Shown here: in pieces, positions 8,559 through 17,917 of the stretch
Layout of the letters: every line of letters begins with the position of its first letter
How positions within the stretch are numbered: the stretch's first letter is position 1
From: Pseudomonas sp. Ant30-3
GTDB lineage: Bacteria; Pseudomonadota; Gammaproteobacteria; Pseudomonadales; Pseudomonadaceae
Length of the DNA stretch: 64,000 nucleotides
Direction of reading: 5' to 3'
Assembly: GCF_000690905.1 (NCBI RefSeq)
Contig: NZ_JMCL01000059.1
Coordinates: 62,001-126,000 of the forward strand
Notes under the pieces: model-generated
What the model saw: the letters and a program-made list of their open reading frames with translations, nothing else
The model's database searches: none
Told to the model about the DNA's origin: nothing
Made by a program: the position numbers and the translations under genes

Positions 8559-11000
8559 TTAAAGGGCGTCGCCAGTCTGGCTGGCCTTCTCTGGTTCAGC
8601 CTTGGCTTTCTCTGTTGCGTTGACGAGCCCGTCAACCGCCTGCAAGTTGCTTTTACGCACAGTCTCGACAAAACCCTGGAACGGCAGATCGGTAATGCCC
8701 ACCAGCCCGAAGTGACCATTCTCACCGTCCAGCAAACGACCGGTTACCGGCTGATCGAGGTATTGGAACCAGTGCACGCCGACAATCGATGGCTCGCTGA
8801 TGGCCTGTTTGAGGAAGTTGGCATAAGCCGCACCGCGATCTTCTTCCTTGGCCAGCTGCGTCACGCCGCCCCAGAACGGACCGCGATCAGCCGAACCGAA
8901 GTTGAATTCCGTGATCAGCACAGGCTTGTCCAGGTTCCGCAATATTGCAAAGTCATAGCCGTCCTGCGGCTGCACCGTGTACATGTTGAAACTCAGCACG
9001 TCGCAGTATTGAGCACAGGAGTTGACGGCTTCAGGCGTGCTTACGGCGAAACGCCCACCCAGCAACAGCTGGTTTGGCGCGTGCCATTTCAGCGAATCGG
9101 AGATGGTCTTGAAGTAAGTGTCGGCAAACACCTTCTGGAAGTATTTGAAGTCGGCCTCTATTTCCGGGTACTCCGCGCTTGGCAGTGGCGGCACAAAACC
9201 GGGGTCTTCCATCAACTCCCAGGCCGGTAAGTCGATGCCCCAGGCCTTGGAAAGACCAGCCTGGTTGCGATATTTGTCGCGAAGTTGCTTGAGAAACGCG
9301 CGCTTGGCCGGCACGTCGGTGGTCATTTTCAGCGTACCGTAGGCCAGGGCGTAGCGAGCTTTTGGATCATCGCCGGGGCCGGCCCAGGCCAGTTCATTGT
9401 CGGCGTAGTAACCGATCAGCCAAGGATCGTCGCGATGGTCGCGGGCGGCAATGGCCACGGCGCGTTCAGTGGCCATGGCAAACCGTGGGTCAAACGGGTC
9501 AGGCATGCCGCCCCACCAGTCGGTGCCGGTGCTGATGCTGGCGTAATCGCCGACAATTGATAAAGGCAAGGTGTAGGGCACCCTATCGAGGTTGTCGAAC
9601 ACGGGCGCGCTCCAGTTGCCTATGGTGTTGAAACCCCAAGCCTGGAGGCGATCAAGTGTGTGATGAGCCCACTTTTTCTCATCGACCACGGTTTTGCAGG
9701 TTTCCGAGGCCGTTTGCGCGGCCGCCGTCTCAACGGTTGCATCGACCGCGTCAGTCTTCGCCGCTTCGGCGACACCGGCCTTCGCTTCTGACGGAGGGGC
9801 GACGGGTTGCTCAGTGGCTTTTTCGACTGTGGCTTCGACCGCATCCGCCTTGGCCGCCTCCGCGACCCCAGCCTTGGTATCGCTTCCCAGCGAGCAGGGA
9901 TCGCCATACAGACGCTGCAAATTGGCGCCGTAAAAATCGTACCAGCGTCCGCTGTTGTAACCCCTTCCCTTGTCGGCGCCGTTGCCGCCGCGGTTATCGC
10001 CTTCGCCGTAATGAGTGGCCAACGCGTCGTCGGGCTTCGGCAAGGATTCAAACATCCACTCGCGCCCGGCAACGTAGGTTTGATTGACGTTCGGCGACAC
10101 GGTGTTAACGCCAAGCGAATAGAACGGGTGCCCTTCCGGTGTCACCAGATACCAACGGCCGTCGCGTTTTTCGCTGCGAAAGAAACCGCTGGCCTTGAAG
10201 GCCGGGCCTTGAGTCCAGCCGCCGTACTTGTCCAGCGAGCCCTTCTGACGTTCCGCCAGCCAGGTTTTCAGCTGTTGCTGTTCCTTGGCTGCGGCGCTTT
10301 TCAACTGCTCGTCACTGCTGACCTTTTCCGGCCATTTGGTACGGGTCGATTGGCCGTAAGCGTCGACGAGTCCGCCATAAGCGGCCTGAGTGACCGCCTC
10401 GGCGTTTTGCACACCGAAGCGCTCCAGCAAAATGCTTTGTGCCACTTTCGGCTGGTCCATCGACAGGGTCACCGACACCACCTGGCTGCGATCCAGTTCG
10501 CCGGCACTGCTGGCCAGCAATACGCGCTGGCCGTCAAACGTCATCGGCATCGGCGGACCAGCCTTCATGCCCATGCCCAGCGGAGAGCTCGGCTGCAGCG
10601 GCACCAACAGGGTTTGCGCGGGGCCGGCCGGCAAGTCGACCCGACTGATCAGGGTCTTGCCGTCATTGCTCTGGATTTTCACGTACAGCGTGACGGCCCA
10701 ATTCATTGCGCTCTGAATGCGCAAACTCATCACCCCGGACTGTGACCAGTCCCAGGCTCCCGTTTGCGGAGTCAGGCGCAAGGTCGGTTCAGCCACCGGA
10801 TTGAAGGTCACCCGGCGCAATACTTCGCCTTCGGCCGTTTGCTCCGCGTTGGACTGCGGCAGGCTGGCGTCCTGAGTCGCCACCTGAACGACATCGGCGG
10901 GGCGCACAAAGTTGAACAGCGTTTGCTGACCGGCAGGCGCGGCCAGCACAGGGGCTGCGAACATCAGAGCGAAAACAGCGGGCAACGAACGGCGGATCAT
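8559..11000 (-). CDS. Secreted glycoside hydrolase, agarase-like (GH50/GH42-type)
   Basis: The product has 813 residues from ATG 11000, preceded by GGGAGAA; a longer TTG frame to 11030 adds nothing recognisable. A Sec signal peptide ends near AAPVLAA. A beta-sandwich-like region (about 30-230) precedes a (beta/alpha)8 domain. The probable acid/base is E536 in YYADNELAW and the nucleophile E698 in LITEFNFG. The protein is usually called beta-agarase or beta-galactosidase, but the substrate is unproven. An insert between C369 and C435 holds two copies of KAGVAEAAKxDAVxATVE spaced 31 residues apart. No carbohydrate transporter or regulator lies nearby. Confidence 0.75.
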   Translation of the reverse strand: MIRRSLPAVFALMFAAPVLAAPAGQQTLFNFVRPADVVQVATQDASLPQSNAEQTAEGEVLRRVTFNPVAEPTLRLTPQTGAWDWSQSGVMSLRIQSAMNWAVTLYVKIQSNDGKTLISRVDLPAGPAQTLLVPLQPSSPLGMGMKAGPPMPMTFDGQRVLLASSAGELDRSQVVSVTLSMDQPKVAQSILLERFGVQNAEAVTQAAYGGLVDAYGQSTRTKWPEKVSSDEQLKSAAAKEQQQLKTWLAERQKGSLDKYGGWTQGPAFKASGFFRSEKRDGRWYLVTPEGHPFYSLGVNTVSPNVNQTYVAGREWMFESLPKPDDALATHYGEGDNRGGNGADKGRGYNSGRWYDFYGANLQRLYGDPCSLGSDTKAGVAEAAKADAVEATVEKATEQPVAPPSEAKAGVAEAAKTDAVDATVETAAAQTASETCKTVVDEKKWAHHTLDRLQAWGFNTIGNWSAPVFDNLDRVPYTLPLSIVGDYASISTGTDWWGGMPDPFDPRFAMATERAVAIAARDHRDDPWLIGYYADNELAWAGPGDDPKARYALAYGTLKMTTDVPAKRAFLKQLRDKYRNQAGLSKAWGIDLPAWELMEDPGFVPPLPSAEYPEIEADFKYFQKVFADTYFKTISDSLKWHAPNQLLLGGRFAVSTPEAVNSCAQYCDVLSFNMYTVQPQDGYDFAILRNLDKPVLITEFNFGSADRGPFWGGVTQLAKEEDRGAAYANFLKQAISEPSIVGVHWFQYLDQPVTGRLLDGENGHFGLVGITDLPFQGFVETVRKSNLQAVDGLVNATEKAKAEPEKASQTGDAL

Positions 11001-11096
11001 AAGAACGAAGTTCTCCCTAACGACCTTCAATGGGCCAGTGGAAATGCGATGACAGAAGGATAGACAACGCGGCGGGCGAAATGGCCCACCGCTGTA

Positions 11097-13241
11097 TCAG
11101 GAAATTTCGCGACGAAATGGCGGCAATGCGTTGAGGATTGCCTTGCCGTAACGCTGGGTCACCAATCGTCGGTCGAGCAAGGTAATCGTGCCGCGGTCCT
11201 CTTCGGTACGCAGCAAGCGGCCACAGGCCTGGACCAGTTTCAGCGAGGCGTCCGGCACCGAGATTTCCATGAATGGATTGCCACCCCGCGCCTCGATCCA
11301 CTCGGCCAGCGCCGCTTCGACCGGATCATCCGGGACAGAAAACGGAATCTTGGCGATGACCACGTGCTCGCAGTACGCGCCGGGCAAGTCGACCCCTTCA
11401 GCAAAACTCGCCAGACCGAACAGCACGCTGGAATCGCCGCCATCGACGCGCGCCTTGTGCTTGTTCAGGGTTTCCTGTTTCGACAGGTTGCCTTGAATGA
11501 ACACTTGCTTGCGCCAGTCGCGGTCGAGCCCGTCGAACACGTCCTGCATTTGCTTGCGGGAAGAGAACAGCACCAGGGTGCCGCGCGAACCTTCGACCAG
11601 TTGCGGCAGATCGCGGATGATCGCGGCAGTGTGCGCCGGCGCATCCCGCGGATCGGCTTTGAGGTCCGGCACCCGCAGCACACCGGCATCGGCGTGGTGG
11701 AACGGGCTCGGTACCACAGCAGTGACGGCTTTTTTCGGCAAACCGGCGCGCATGCGGAAACGGTCGAACGTACCCAGCGCAGTCAGAGTCGCCGAGGTCA
11801 CCAGCGCGCCGTATGCCACGTTCCATAAATTGCGACGGAGCATTTCTGCGGCGAGGATCGGGCTGGCATTGACCTCGATATCGAACAGCGAACCGCTCTC
11901 TGCCAGGGTTAGCCAGCGGGCCATGGGCGGGTTGTCTTCCGGGTCTTCGGCGGTGAAGGCGGTCCACAATTCCCAGTTGCCAGAGGAGCGCGACAACAGG
12001 CTGCCAAACAGCGGATACCACTCCTCGGCCTGATTGCTTGCGATGCCGATATTGACCTCGCCGTCCATGCCTTCCTTGAGCAATTCGGTGAGCCGGGTGA
12101 ACAGGTCGGTTAGACGGGCAAAGGCTTTCTTCAGCTCGACGCCCATCTCACGCATGTGCTCGGGAATGACCCCGCCGACAAAGCGATGGCGCGGCCGCTC
12201 GCGACCTTCGACGTCTTCGCCGGGCTTGAAATCGGCAATCTGCTCGCAGGCGCTGAACATGAATTGCTGCTGGGTCTTGATCTCGCGGGCCAGCTCCGGC
12301 ACTTGCTCGATCAACTTGCCCAGATCGCCCGGTAGCGGGTGCTGGGCGAGCAATTTGGTCAGGTTTTTTGCGGTGGTTTCCAGCCAGTCGGCCGTGGAAC
12401 GCAGGCGCGTGTAGTGGGCGAAGTGGCCGATAGCCTTGTCCGGCAGGTGATGGCCTTCGTCGAACACATAAATGGTGTCGCGCGGATCGGGCAACACAGC
12501 GCCGCCGCCGAGGGCCAGGTCAGCCAGCACCATATCGTGGTTGGTGACAATCACATCGACCTTGCCCATGCCTTCGCGGGCCTTGTAAAAGGCGCACTGG
12601 CCGAAGTTGGGGCAGTGACGGTTGGTGCACTGGCTGTGATCGGTGGTCAGGCGCGCCCAATCGGCGTCTTCGAGGGCGGTGGACCAGCTGTCGCGATCGC
12701 CGTCCCATTTGTTGCCGGCCAGCTTCTCGATCATGCTGGTGAACAGTTTCTGACTGGCCTCGTCGACCTCGATCTTGAAGCCTTCTTCTTCGAACAGTTG
12801 GGCGGTAGCCGTTTGGGCGTGGCCTTCCTGCAGCAACATGTCGAGTTTGGACAGGCACATGTAGCGACCGCGGCCCTTGGCCAGGGCGAAGGTGAAGCTC
12901 AGCCCGCTGTTGCGCATCAGGTCGGGCAAATCCTTGTAAACGATCTGCTCCTGCAGGGCGACGGTGGCCGTCGCAATCACCAGGCGTTTGCCAGCGGCCT
13001 TGGCCGTAGGAATCGCCGCCATGCTGTAGGCCACGGTTTTACCGGTACCGGTGCCGGCTTCCACCGCAACAATTGCGGGGTCGCCACTGCGCCGGCCTTC
13101 GTCGTCGGTGTCGATGGCCCCGAGGACTTTGGCAATTTCGGCAATCATCAGGCGTTGCCCGTAGCGCGGCTTGAGGCTCTTGGCTTCAAGAAAACGCGTA
13201 TAAGCGCCCTGGATCGTGGTTTTGAGTTCGGTGCTGATCAT
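11097..13241 (-). CDS. dinG: ATP-dependent DNA helicase DinG
   Basis: This 714-residue superfamily 2 5'-3' helicase of the XPD type (E. coli DinG has 716 residues) resolves R-loops and other structures at replication forks. Walker A is EAGTGTGKT near the N-terminus. The iron-sulfur cysteines appear in YMCLSKLD and the CTNRHCPNFGQC segment. The DEGH box is VFDEGHHLPDKA, and the helicase C-terminal motif is QACGRLLRTEEDRG. A 16-bp LexA-type site lies 22 bases before the start codon, so SOS induction is expected. The gene stands alone, divergent from the CopD-family gene. Confidence 0.97.
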   Translation of the reverse strand: MISTELKTTIQGAYTRFLEAKSLKPRYGQRLMIAEIAKVLGAIDTDDEGRRSGDPAIVAVEAGTGTGKTVAYSMAAIPTAKAAGKRLVIATATVALQEQIVYKDLPDLMRNSGLSFTFALAKGRGRYMCLSKLDMLLQEGHAQTATAQLFEEEGFKIEVDEASQKLFTSMIEKLAGNKWDGDRDSWSTALEDADWARLTTDHSQCTNRHCPNFGQCAFYKAREGMGKVDVIVTNHDMVLADLALGGGAVLPDPRDTIYVFDEGHHLPDKAIGHFAHYTRLRSTADWLETTAKNLTKLLAQHPLPGDLGKLIEQVPELAREIKTQQQFMFSACEQIADFKPGEDVEGRERPRHRFVGGVIPEHMREMGVELKKAFARLTDLFTRLTELLKEGMDGEVNIGIASNQAEEWYPLFGSLLSRSSGNWELWTAFTAEDPEDNPPMARWLTLAESGSLFDIEVNASPILAAEMLRRNLWNVAYGALVTSATLTALGTFDRFRMRAGLPKKAVTAVVPSPFHHADAGVLRVPDLKADPRDAPAHTAAIIRDLPQLVEGSRGTLVLFSSRKQMQDVFDGLDRDWRKQVFIQGNLSKQETLNKHKARVDGGDSSVLFGLASFAEGVDLPGAYCEHVVIAKIPFSVPDDPVEAALAEWIEARGGNPFMEISVPDASLKLVQACGRLLRTEEDRGTITLLDRRLVTQRYGKAILNALPPFRREIS

Positions 13242-13262
13242 GAATTGTCGGGCGCAAAAACG

Positions 13263-13278
13263 CTGGATAAATTTTCAG
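13263..13278 (-). promoter_or_regulatory. LexA-type SOS box upstream of dinG
   Basis: CTGGATAAATTTTCAG fits the CTG-N10-CAG pattern with an AT-rich centre and lies 22 bases before the dinG start. It would place dinG under LexA, as in E. coli. Confidence 0.65.
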
Positions 13279-13339
13279 TGGTTTGGATTGGCGGCTATCA
13301 TACCGCGCTAATTAATCCCGCGCAGAACGGAGTACCTCA

Positions 13340-13804
13340 ATGACACCTTTTGGCATCGTTTATACCCTGCATGTCCTCTCGGCCCTGGTCTGGGTCGGCG
13401 GCATGTTTTTCGCCTGGATGGTCCTGCGGCCCGCGGCGATGAAGGCGCTGGAAGGCCCTGCGCGGTTAACGCTATGGGTGGAAGTGTTTCAGGGTTTCTT
13501 TCGCTGGGTGTGGGTGGCGGTGGTGCTTTTGCCGATCAGCGGTGTGGGCATGATTCATCTGCAGTACGCCGGCTTCGAAGCCGCGCCGCGTTACGTGCAG
13601 GTGATGATGGGTTTGTATGTGGTGATGACAGCGCTGTTTATCCGCATCCAGGCGTTGATGCTGCCGGAGTTGCGCACGGCGGTGGCGGCCAAGGATTGGC
13701 CAACGGGCGCTGCGGTGCTGGGAAGGATTCGTCAGATGGTGGGGGTCAATCTGATTGTCGGGTTGGTGCTGGTGGCGATTGCTTCGGCCAGGCCGATGTT
13801 TTGA
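13340..13804 (+). CDS. CopD-family inner-membrane protein
   Basis: This 154-residue protein has four hydrophobic helices (YTLHVLSALVWVGGMFFAWMV, then segments near residues 55, 87 and 133). The opening HVLSALVWVGGMFF resembles the CopD/YohJ-type membrane domain linked to copper handling, but no Cys/Met-rich metal motif is seen. GGAG precedes the ATG. The gene is followed by an unusual REP-type pair. Copper function is inferred from the family name only. Confidence 0.75.
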   Translation: MTPFGIVYTLHVLSALVWVGGMFFAWMVLRPAAMKALEGPARLTLWVEVFQGFFRWVWVAVVLLPISGVGMIHLQYAGFEAAPRYVQVMMGLYVVMTALFIRIQALMLPELRTAVAAKDWPTGAAVLGRIRQMVGVNLIVGLVLVAIASARPMF

Positions 13805-13818
13805 GACGGAGCGCAGCC

Positions 13819-13952
13819 CCCTGTGGCGAGGGGATTTATCCCCGTTGGGCCGCGAAGCGGCCCCTAAGAAGGGCCGGCAAGCCGGCATCTGGGGCGCATG
13901 GAATCACGACTGCTTCGCAGCCGAACGGGGACAAGTCCCCTCGCCACAAGGG
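13819..13952. repeat. REP-like inverted pair of a second class
   Basis: The arms CCTGTGGCGAGGGGATTTAT and its complement (GGGGACAAGTCCCCTCGCCACA) flank an inner palindromic segment (GGCCGCGAAGCGGCC, GCCGGCAAGCCGGC). It differs from the GTGGGAGC class elsewhere. It separates convergent genes and may also end transcription. Confidence 0.75.
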
Positions 13953-13958
13953 TTGTGT

Positions 13959-14717
13959 TTACAACCGCTGCAGAGTCACCGCCCCTTCTGCGCCAGCAGG
14001 TCCTGGCTGCCCGTCGAGCCCGGGACGCCCACTCTTGCCGCCATCTGCCTTGTAAACGAAGCAGCCCTTGGCCTTGCCGCCTGCCCCCGGCTTGCCGCCG
14101 GGTCCTGCCAGACCACCGGCGCCGCCAGCGACTTGAACCTTGATCTGTTCGACCGGGTAATCGCGCGGCACTTCCAGACGAACCAGGCCGCCCGGCGCCC
14201 CCGGCTGGCCATCGCTGCCGTCGCTGCCATTGGCACCGCGCCCCGCCTGACCCCAGGTGCAACCCGGTGCCTGACCGTTGGCGCCGTCGAGACCGACAAA
14301 ACCCGGCGCACCCGCACCGCCGCGCGCATCGATCGACAACTGCGGTGCGTCAAGCGCCTTGATCTGCAGATTCAGATTGCGCCCCGCACGTGCGGCCTTC
14401 AGATAAGTGCCCGGCGCCCCCCGAGCGGTGATCTGACTGCCTTCGGACAACTGCGCACGGCTGACCGTCAACGCCAGTGCCTGTTCGCCAGGCACGATGG
14501 CGATCCGCGCATCTTTGCCCAGGTGTAATTCACCCACGGACACCTCGGTCACGTTCGAAGGAATCAACAACGTGCCGTAATCGGCCACGTCCAGGCGTTC
14601 GAGCTGCAAGGTGCTGGTGGTGTTGGGCAGGCGCATCAGCGAGTTGGTTTCGACACTGACCACTTGGGCGCAAGCCAACGGACTGATGAGTGCAGCGAGC
14701 AGACAGAGTTTACGCAT
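13959..14717 (-). CDS. Secreted collagen-like (Gly-X-Y) protein
   Basis: The protein has 252 residues from ATG 14717. A signal peptide precedes cleavage near LACAQ. Residues about 20-115 form a non-repetitive region (LERLDVADYGTLLIP). From about residue 115 the sequence is rich in Gly-X-Y triplets (GAPGFVGLDGANGQAPG, DGQPGAPGG, GPGGKPGAGG, GRPGLDGQPGPAGAEGA), with two Cys residues. The triplets are interrupted, so a stable triple helix is uncertain. Its ATG overlaps the end of the upstream DUF1145 gene, which suggests translational coupling. A surface or periplasmic role is likely; function is unknown. Confidence 0.75.
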   Translation of the reverse strand: MRKLCLLAALISPLACAQVVSVETNSLMRLPNTTSTLQLERLDVADYGTLLIPSNVTEVSVGELHLGKDARIAIVPGEQALALTVSRAQLSEGSQITARGAPGTYLKAARAGRNLNLQIKALDAPQLSIDARGGAGAPGFVGLDGANGQAPGCTWGQAGRGANGSDGSDGQPGAPGGLVRLEVPRDYPVEQIKVQVAGGAGGLAGPGGKPGAGGKAKGCFVYKADGGKSGRPGLDGQPGPAGAEGAVTLQRL

Positions 14718-14988
14718 GGGGAGCCTTCGATGCGGTCGGAGCCTGGAGGGTTTGCAGGTGGAAAACACCAAAAAAGAGGATGTTCAAACGGTCACGCCAC
14801 GGATGAGGGCGACCACGAAGGCTGCGTAAACAAAACACTGCTTCCAGCAGATGAAGGACCGCCAGCCCAGCGCCCGCCGCATTGATCAGCTGGTGCAGTG
14901 GATACACGAACGGCGACAGCAGGTTGACCAGTACTACCAACCAGAACAGCAGGGTCAACAGTTTGCCCAATCCCCAAAAGACCTTCAT
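14710..14988 (-). CDS. DUF1145 small membrane protein
   Basis: This 92-residue protein has two or three hydrophobic helices (LGKLLTLLFWLVVLVNLLSPF, then a helix with AAGAGLAVLHLLEAVF) and a basic loop, RSLRGRPHPWRDR. It matches the short DUF1145 family of gamma-proteobacteria, whose function is unknown. The stop TAA overlaps the ATG of the collagen-like gene by eight bases, so the two form a two-gene unit. Confidence 0.75.
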   Translation of the reverse strand: MKVFWGLGKLLTLLFWLVVLVNLLSPFVYPLHQLINAAGAGLAVLHLLEAVFCLRSLRGRPHPWRDRLNILFFGVFHLQTLQAPTASKAPHA

Positions 14989-15135
14989 ACGCTCCCCCGT
15001 GGAGAATTATTCTTTGCGCGCACAGTAACGGCTTCCACGCGGGATAAGCCAGAGGGCAATGAAAATTCTTCATGAGGGCCGCCGAATGGCCGTCGCAGCG
15101 GCAGTCATCGCTGCGCGACGGCTCTATTTCGTGGT

Positions 15136-15858
15136 TCAGCGGTTGATGTGCAGTTCCACGCGACGGTTTTTCGCGCGACCTTCATCGGTATTGTTATCTG
15201 CTATCGGCTCGCTTTCACCGCGTCCTTCGCTGGTGAGTTTGTTCGGCGCAAGGCCCTGGCTCAACAGATAGCCAGCGACACTGCTGGCGCGACGTTCCGA
15301 GAGACCCTGATTGTAAGCATCGCTGCCGACGCTGTCGGTGTGACCGATTACCTTGATGCTCACCACATCGGCGTTTTGCAATTTCGCCATCAACGATTCG
15401 AGTTCGCTGCGGGCTGAGGGTGTCACGTCAGATTTGTTGTAGGCGAACAGCACGTCGTTGGCATCGCTCAACGTGACGACTTCGGAAGGCGCAGGTGCAG
15501 GTTCGGGTTTCACGCTGGCCGGATATTGCGGCAGCGGACAACCGTGGTGTTCGACGGGTGTGTTGGCGGGTGTATCAGGGCAGCGGTCGCGCCGGTCAAA
15601 GACACCGTCGTCGTCTTCGTCGCCATCCTGGGCGAAACAGATCAAGCCTCCAGTGACAATCCCAAGCGCCGCTCCGCCGGCCGCCCAGCCCCCACTTTGC
15701 AGAGCACCCAAGCCTCCTCCGACCAAGCCACCGAGCACACTGCAAACCGGCCAGGTCCGTTGATTGAGGGGGGCAGTGCCATCGCTGTGGGTAGCGCAAC
15801 CGGTCAACAAGCTGCCAAATAGCAGAACCGGCAAGACGGTCCTCGTGAGAACGCTCAT
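15136..15858 (-). CDS. OmpA-family lipoprotein with calcium-type repeats (copy 1)
   Basis: This 240-residue lipoprotein (lipobox LLTGC) has a glycine-rich hydrophobic hairpin (GGLVGGGLGAL and GGAALGIVTGG) and an acidic TSP3-like stretch, GDEDDDGVFDRRDRCPDTP. After a proline linker comes an OmpA C-terminal domain (HTDSVGSDAYNQGLSERRA, GRGESEPIADNNTDEGRAKNRRVEL). The OmpA domain should bind peptidoglycan. A paralogue with the same layout lies directly upstream, 96 bases away on the same strand. Confidence 0.85.
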   Translation of the reverse strand: MSVLTRTVLPVLLFGSLLTGCATHSDGTAPLNQRTWPVCSVLGGLVGGGLGALQSGGWAAGGAALGIVTGGLICFAQDGDEDDDGVFDRRDRCPDTPANTPVEHHGCPLPQYPASVKPEPAPAPSEVVTLSDANDVLFAYNKSDVTPSARSELESLMAKLQNADVVSIKVIGHTDSVGSDAYNQGLSERRASSVAGYLLSQGLAPNKLTSEGRGESEPIADNNTDEGRAKNRRVELHINR

Positions 15859-15954
15859 AGTGAAAACTCCTGTGTTACCGGCCGATGCCGGTTACACAGG
15901 ATTAAAGACCCGCATCCGCGCCAACACAAGCGCGGAGTGCGGTGTGCGAGGCGC

Positions 15955-16650
15955 TTAACGCTTGATCTTGATTTCCGTACGACGGTTCATCGCGCGGCCG
16001 TCAGCCGTTTTGTTATCAGCTACCGGCTGGCTTTCGCCGGCACCGGCCACAGAGACGAAACTGGCGCGCGGCACTCCGCTCTGAACGAGATAGTCGACCA
16101 CCGAGTGTGCACGTTTGTCCGACAGGCGCTGGTTATAGGCGTCGCTGCCGACGCTGTCGGTATGACCGACCACAGTCAGTTGAGCACTGGCAGCTTCCTG
16201 TTTCAGGCGAGTTGCGATGGTGTTGAGGACTTCTTTGTCAGACGGTGTGAGGGTGGCTTTGTCGAACTGGAAGTGAACATCGCGGATGACGATGGTTTCT
16301 TCCTCAACCACGACCACCTCCTCGACCACAGGTGCAGGTAGAGGCGGAGGGCAACCATCGGCGTCGACCTGCACGCCTTTAGGCGTACCCGGGCACTTGT
16401 CGCGGCTGTCCGGCACACCATCGCCGTCTTCATCCGCGTCACCGTGAACCCAGCAATAGGCCGCTGCCGTACCGCCGACCAGCAGTGCGCCATAACCTGC
16501 CCATGATGATGCCTCGGTCGCGCCGAGGCCGGCACCGATGACACCACCGACCGCCGCACAGGTCGGCCAGTCTGTCTTCTGCAAACCTGCGCAACCAGTC
16601 AACACACTGGTTAGCAGAACCAGGGGTAGTGCTGTCCGAACTATGTTCAT
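15955..16650 (-). CDS. OmpA-family lipoprotein with calcium-type repeats (copy 2)
   Basis: This 231-residue paralogue of the next gene downstream has lipobox VLTGC, a glycine-rich hydrophobic region (GGVIGAGLGAT), an acidic TSP3-like motif (DADEDGDGVPDSRDKCPGTP) and a valine/glutamate linker. The OmpA domain contains HTDSVGSDAYNQRLSDKRA and GAGESQPVADNKTADGRAMNRRTEI. The layout recalls the N-terminus of OprF-related proteins without the beta-barrel. The pair probably arose by tandem duplication, as both share the HTDSVGSDAYNQ segment exactly. Confidence 0.85.
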   Translation of the reverse strand: MNIVRTALPLVLLTSVLTGCAGLQKTDWPTCAAVGGVIGAGLGATEASSWAGYGALLVGGTAAAYCWVHGDADEDGDGVPDSRDKCPGTPKGVQVDADGCPPPLPAPVVEEVVVVEEETIVIRDVHFQFDKATLTPSDKEVLNTIATRLKQEAASAQLTVVGHTDSVGSDAYNQRLSDKRAHSVVDYLVQSGVPRASFVSVAGAGESQPVADNKTADGRAMNRRTEIKIKR

Positions 16651-16839
16651 CTAGTTTTCTCCTTGAGGATCGGCTTGAAACCGATTCAGGGAGTAAAGAC
16701 CCGAGTTTTAATCTCCGCCAGCACTAGGCCACTGCTGATTTGCCCCGCGTTTGCGGTGGATCGCTTCTTTTGCTGCGAGATGGCTCTATGTCTGGACCTT
16801 CGGGCAGGCTAGTCTTGAGATTCTGATTGAGGATCTTCG

Positions 16840-17337
16840 ATGACTGCAGGTATTTCTTCGCGCACGCCACAGCAGGCTGTGGCCGCGCTGCTGGAACGTT
16901 ATGCCCCGACGCAACTGTTGCTGATCGGCGCCAGCGAATTCCCCGCACTCGAGGCGTTCAAGCTCGCGCACCCGGGCACCTGTGTCGCGCATGCCGCACC
17001 CGGCCCGCTGCCCGCCGAGCTGGCCGCGCGCCGGTTCGACCTGGCGCTGGCGGTCGATTGCCTGGAACATTTGCCCAAGCGCGATGGCCTTAATTTATTA
17101 GGCGGGATCCGCAATCTCAACGCGAGTCGCATCGCGGTGCTGGCGGACCTTGAGGCCAGCGGCTGGCAGGAGACTGATTTTTTCTCGCTGGCACTGCAAG
17201 CCAGCGAACGTTTTCAGCGCGACGACCAGGTGCTGACCCTGTTCACTTATGATTTGCTGGATTACAAACAGGTACCCGACTGGCTCAATTCACGCTTCTG
17301 GGCCAATCCGGAAAACTTTGGGAAATATTGGTGGTAA
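16840..17337 (+). CDS. DUF6231-type protein, methyltransferase-like fold
   Basis: This 165-residue protein opens with a segment like a nucleotide-binding strand-turn ([16 protein letters not shown]), then [19 protein letters not shown], which is reminiscent of class I methyltransferase motif IV. Later motifs do not confirm an SAM site. It ends in [17 protein letters not shown] believe this is the Pseudomonas DUF6231 family. It lies four bases before ychJ, so the two are probably cotranscribed. Function is unknown. Confidence 0.7.
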   Translation: MTAGISSRTPQQAVAALLERYAPTQLLLIGASEFPALEAFKLAHPGTCVAHAAPGPLPAELAARRFDLALAVDCLEHLPKRDGLNLLGGIRNLNASRIAVLADLEASGWQETDFFSLALQASERFQRDDQVLTLFTYDLLDYKQVPDWLNSRFWANPENFGKYWW

Positions 17338-17341
17338 CGCA

Positions 17342-17818
17342 ATGAGTACATCCATTTGCCCGTGCGGCAGCGGCACCCTGCTCGACGCCTGCTGTGGCCA
17401 TTACCATGCAGGGCACCCCGCACCGTGCGCCGAGGCGTTGATGCGCTCGCGCTACAGCGCCTACGTATTGGGACTGGTTGACTACCTGGTGGTGACTACT
17501 CTGCCGGCGCAACAGCAAGGGCTGGACCGTCAGTCGATCAGCGACTGGAGTGCCCGCAGCACCTGGTTGGGGCTTGAAGTGGAGGGTTCCGAAGTGTTGG
17601 GCGGTCAGCCGGAGCATGCCTTCGTGACCTTCACTGCACGCTGGCACGACGGCAGTGGCGAGCACAGCCACCGCGAACGTTCCTCATTTGTGCAGAACAG
17701 CGGACGCTGGTACTTCATCGACCCGACCGTGCAACTCAAGGCCGGGCGCAACGATGCGTGCCCTTGCGCCAGCGGGCAGAAATTCAAGAAGTGCTGCGCA
17801 GGGTATTTCGGCAGTTAG
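17342..17818 (+). CDS. YchJ family protein (UPF0225) with two SEC-C motifs
   Basis: The protein has 158 residues from ATG 17342. A zinc-binding SEC-C motif stands at each end: [17 protein letters not shown] at the N-terminus and [13 protein letters not shown] at the C-terminus. Between them is an NTF2-like domain ([49 protein letters not shown]). Cellular role is not established. The adjacent genes encode a DUF6231 protein upstream and, two genes later, another SEC-C protein. Confidence 0.9.
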   Translation: MSTSICPCGSGTLLDACCGHYHAGHPAPCAEALMRSRYSAYVLGLVDYLVVTTLPAQQQGLDRQSISDWSARSTWLGLEVEGSEVLGGQPEHAFVTFTARWHDGSGEHSHRERSSFVQNSGRWYFIDPTVQLKAGRNDACPCASGQKFKKCCAGYFGS

Positions 17819-17917
17819 CGCCCTGTAGCAGCTGGCGAAGCCTGCGTTCGGTTCACATTGCTGCCGAAGGCTGCGATTCTTTGCGGGCTAAACTGGGGTT
17901 CAAGGGAGAACAAAGCC

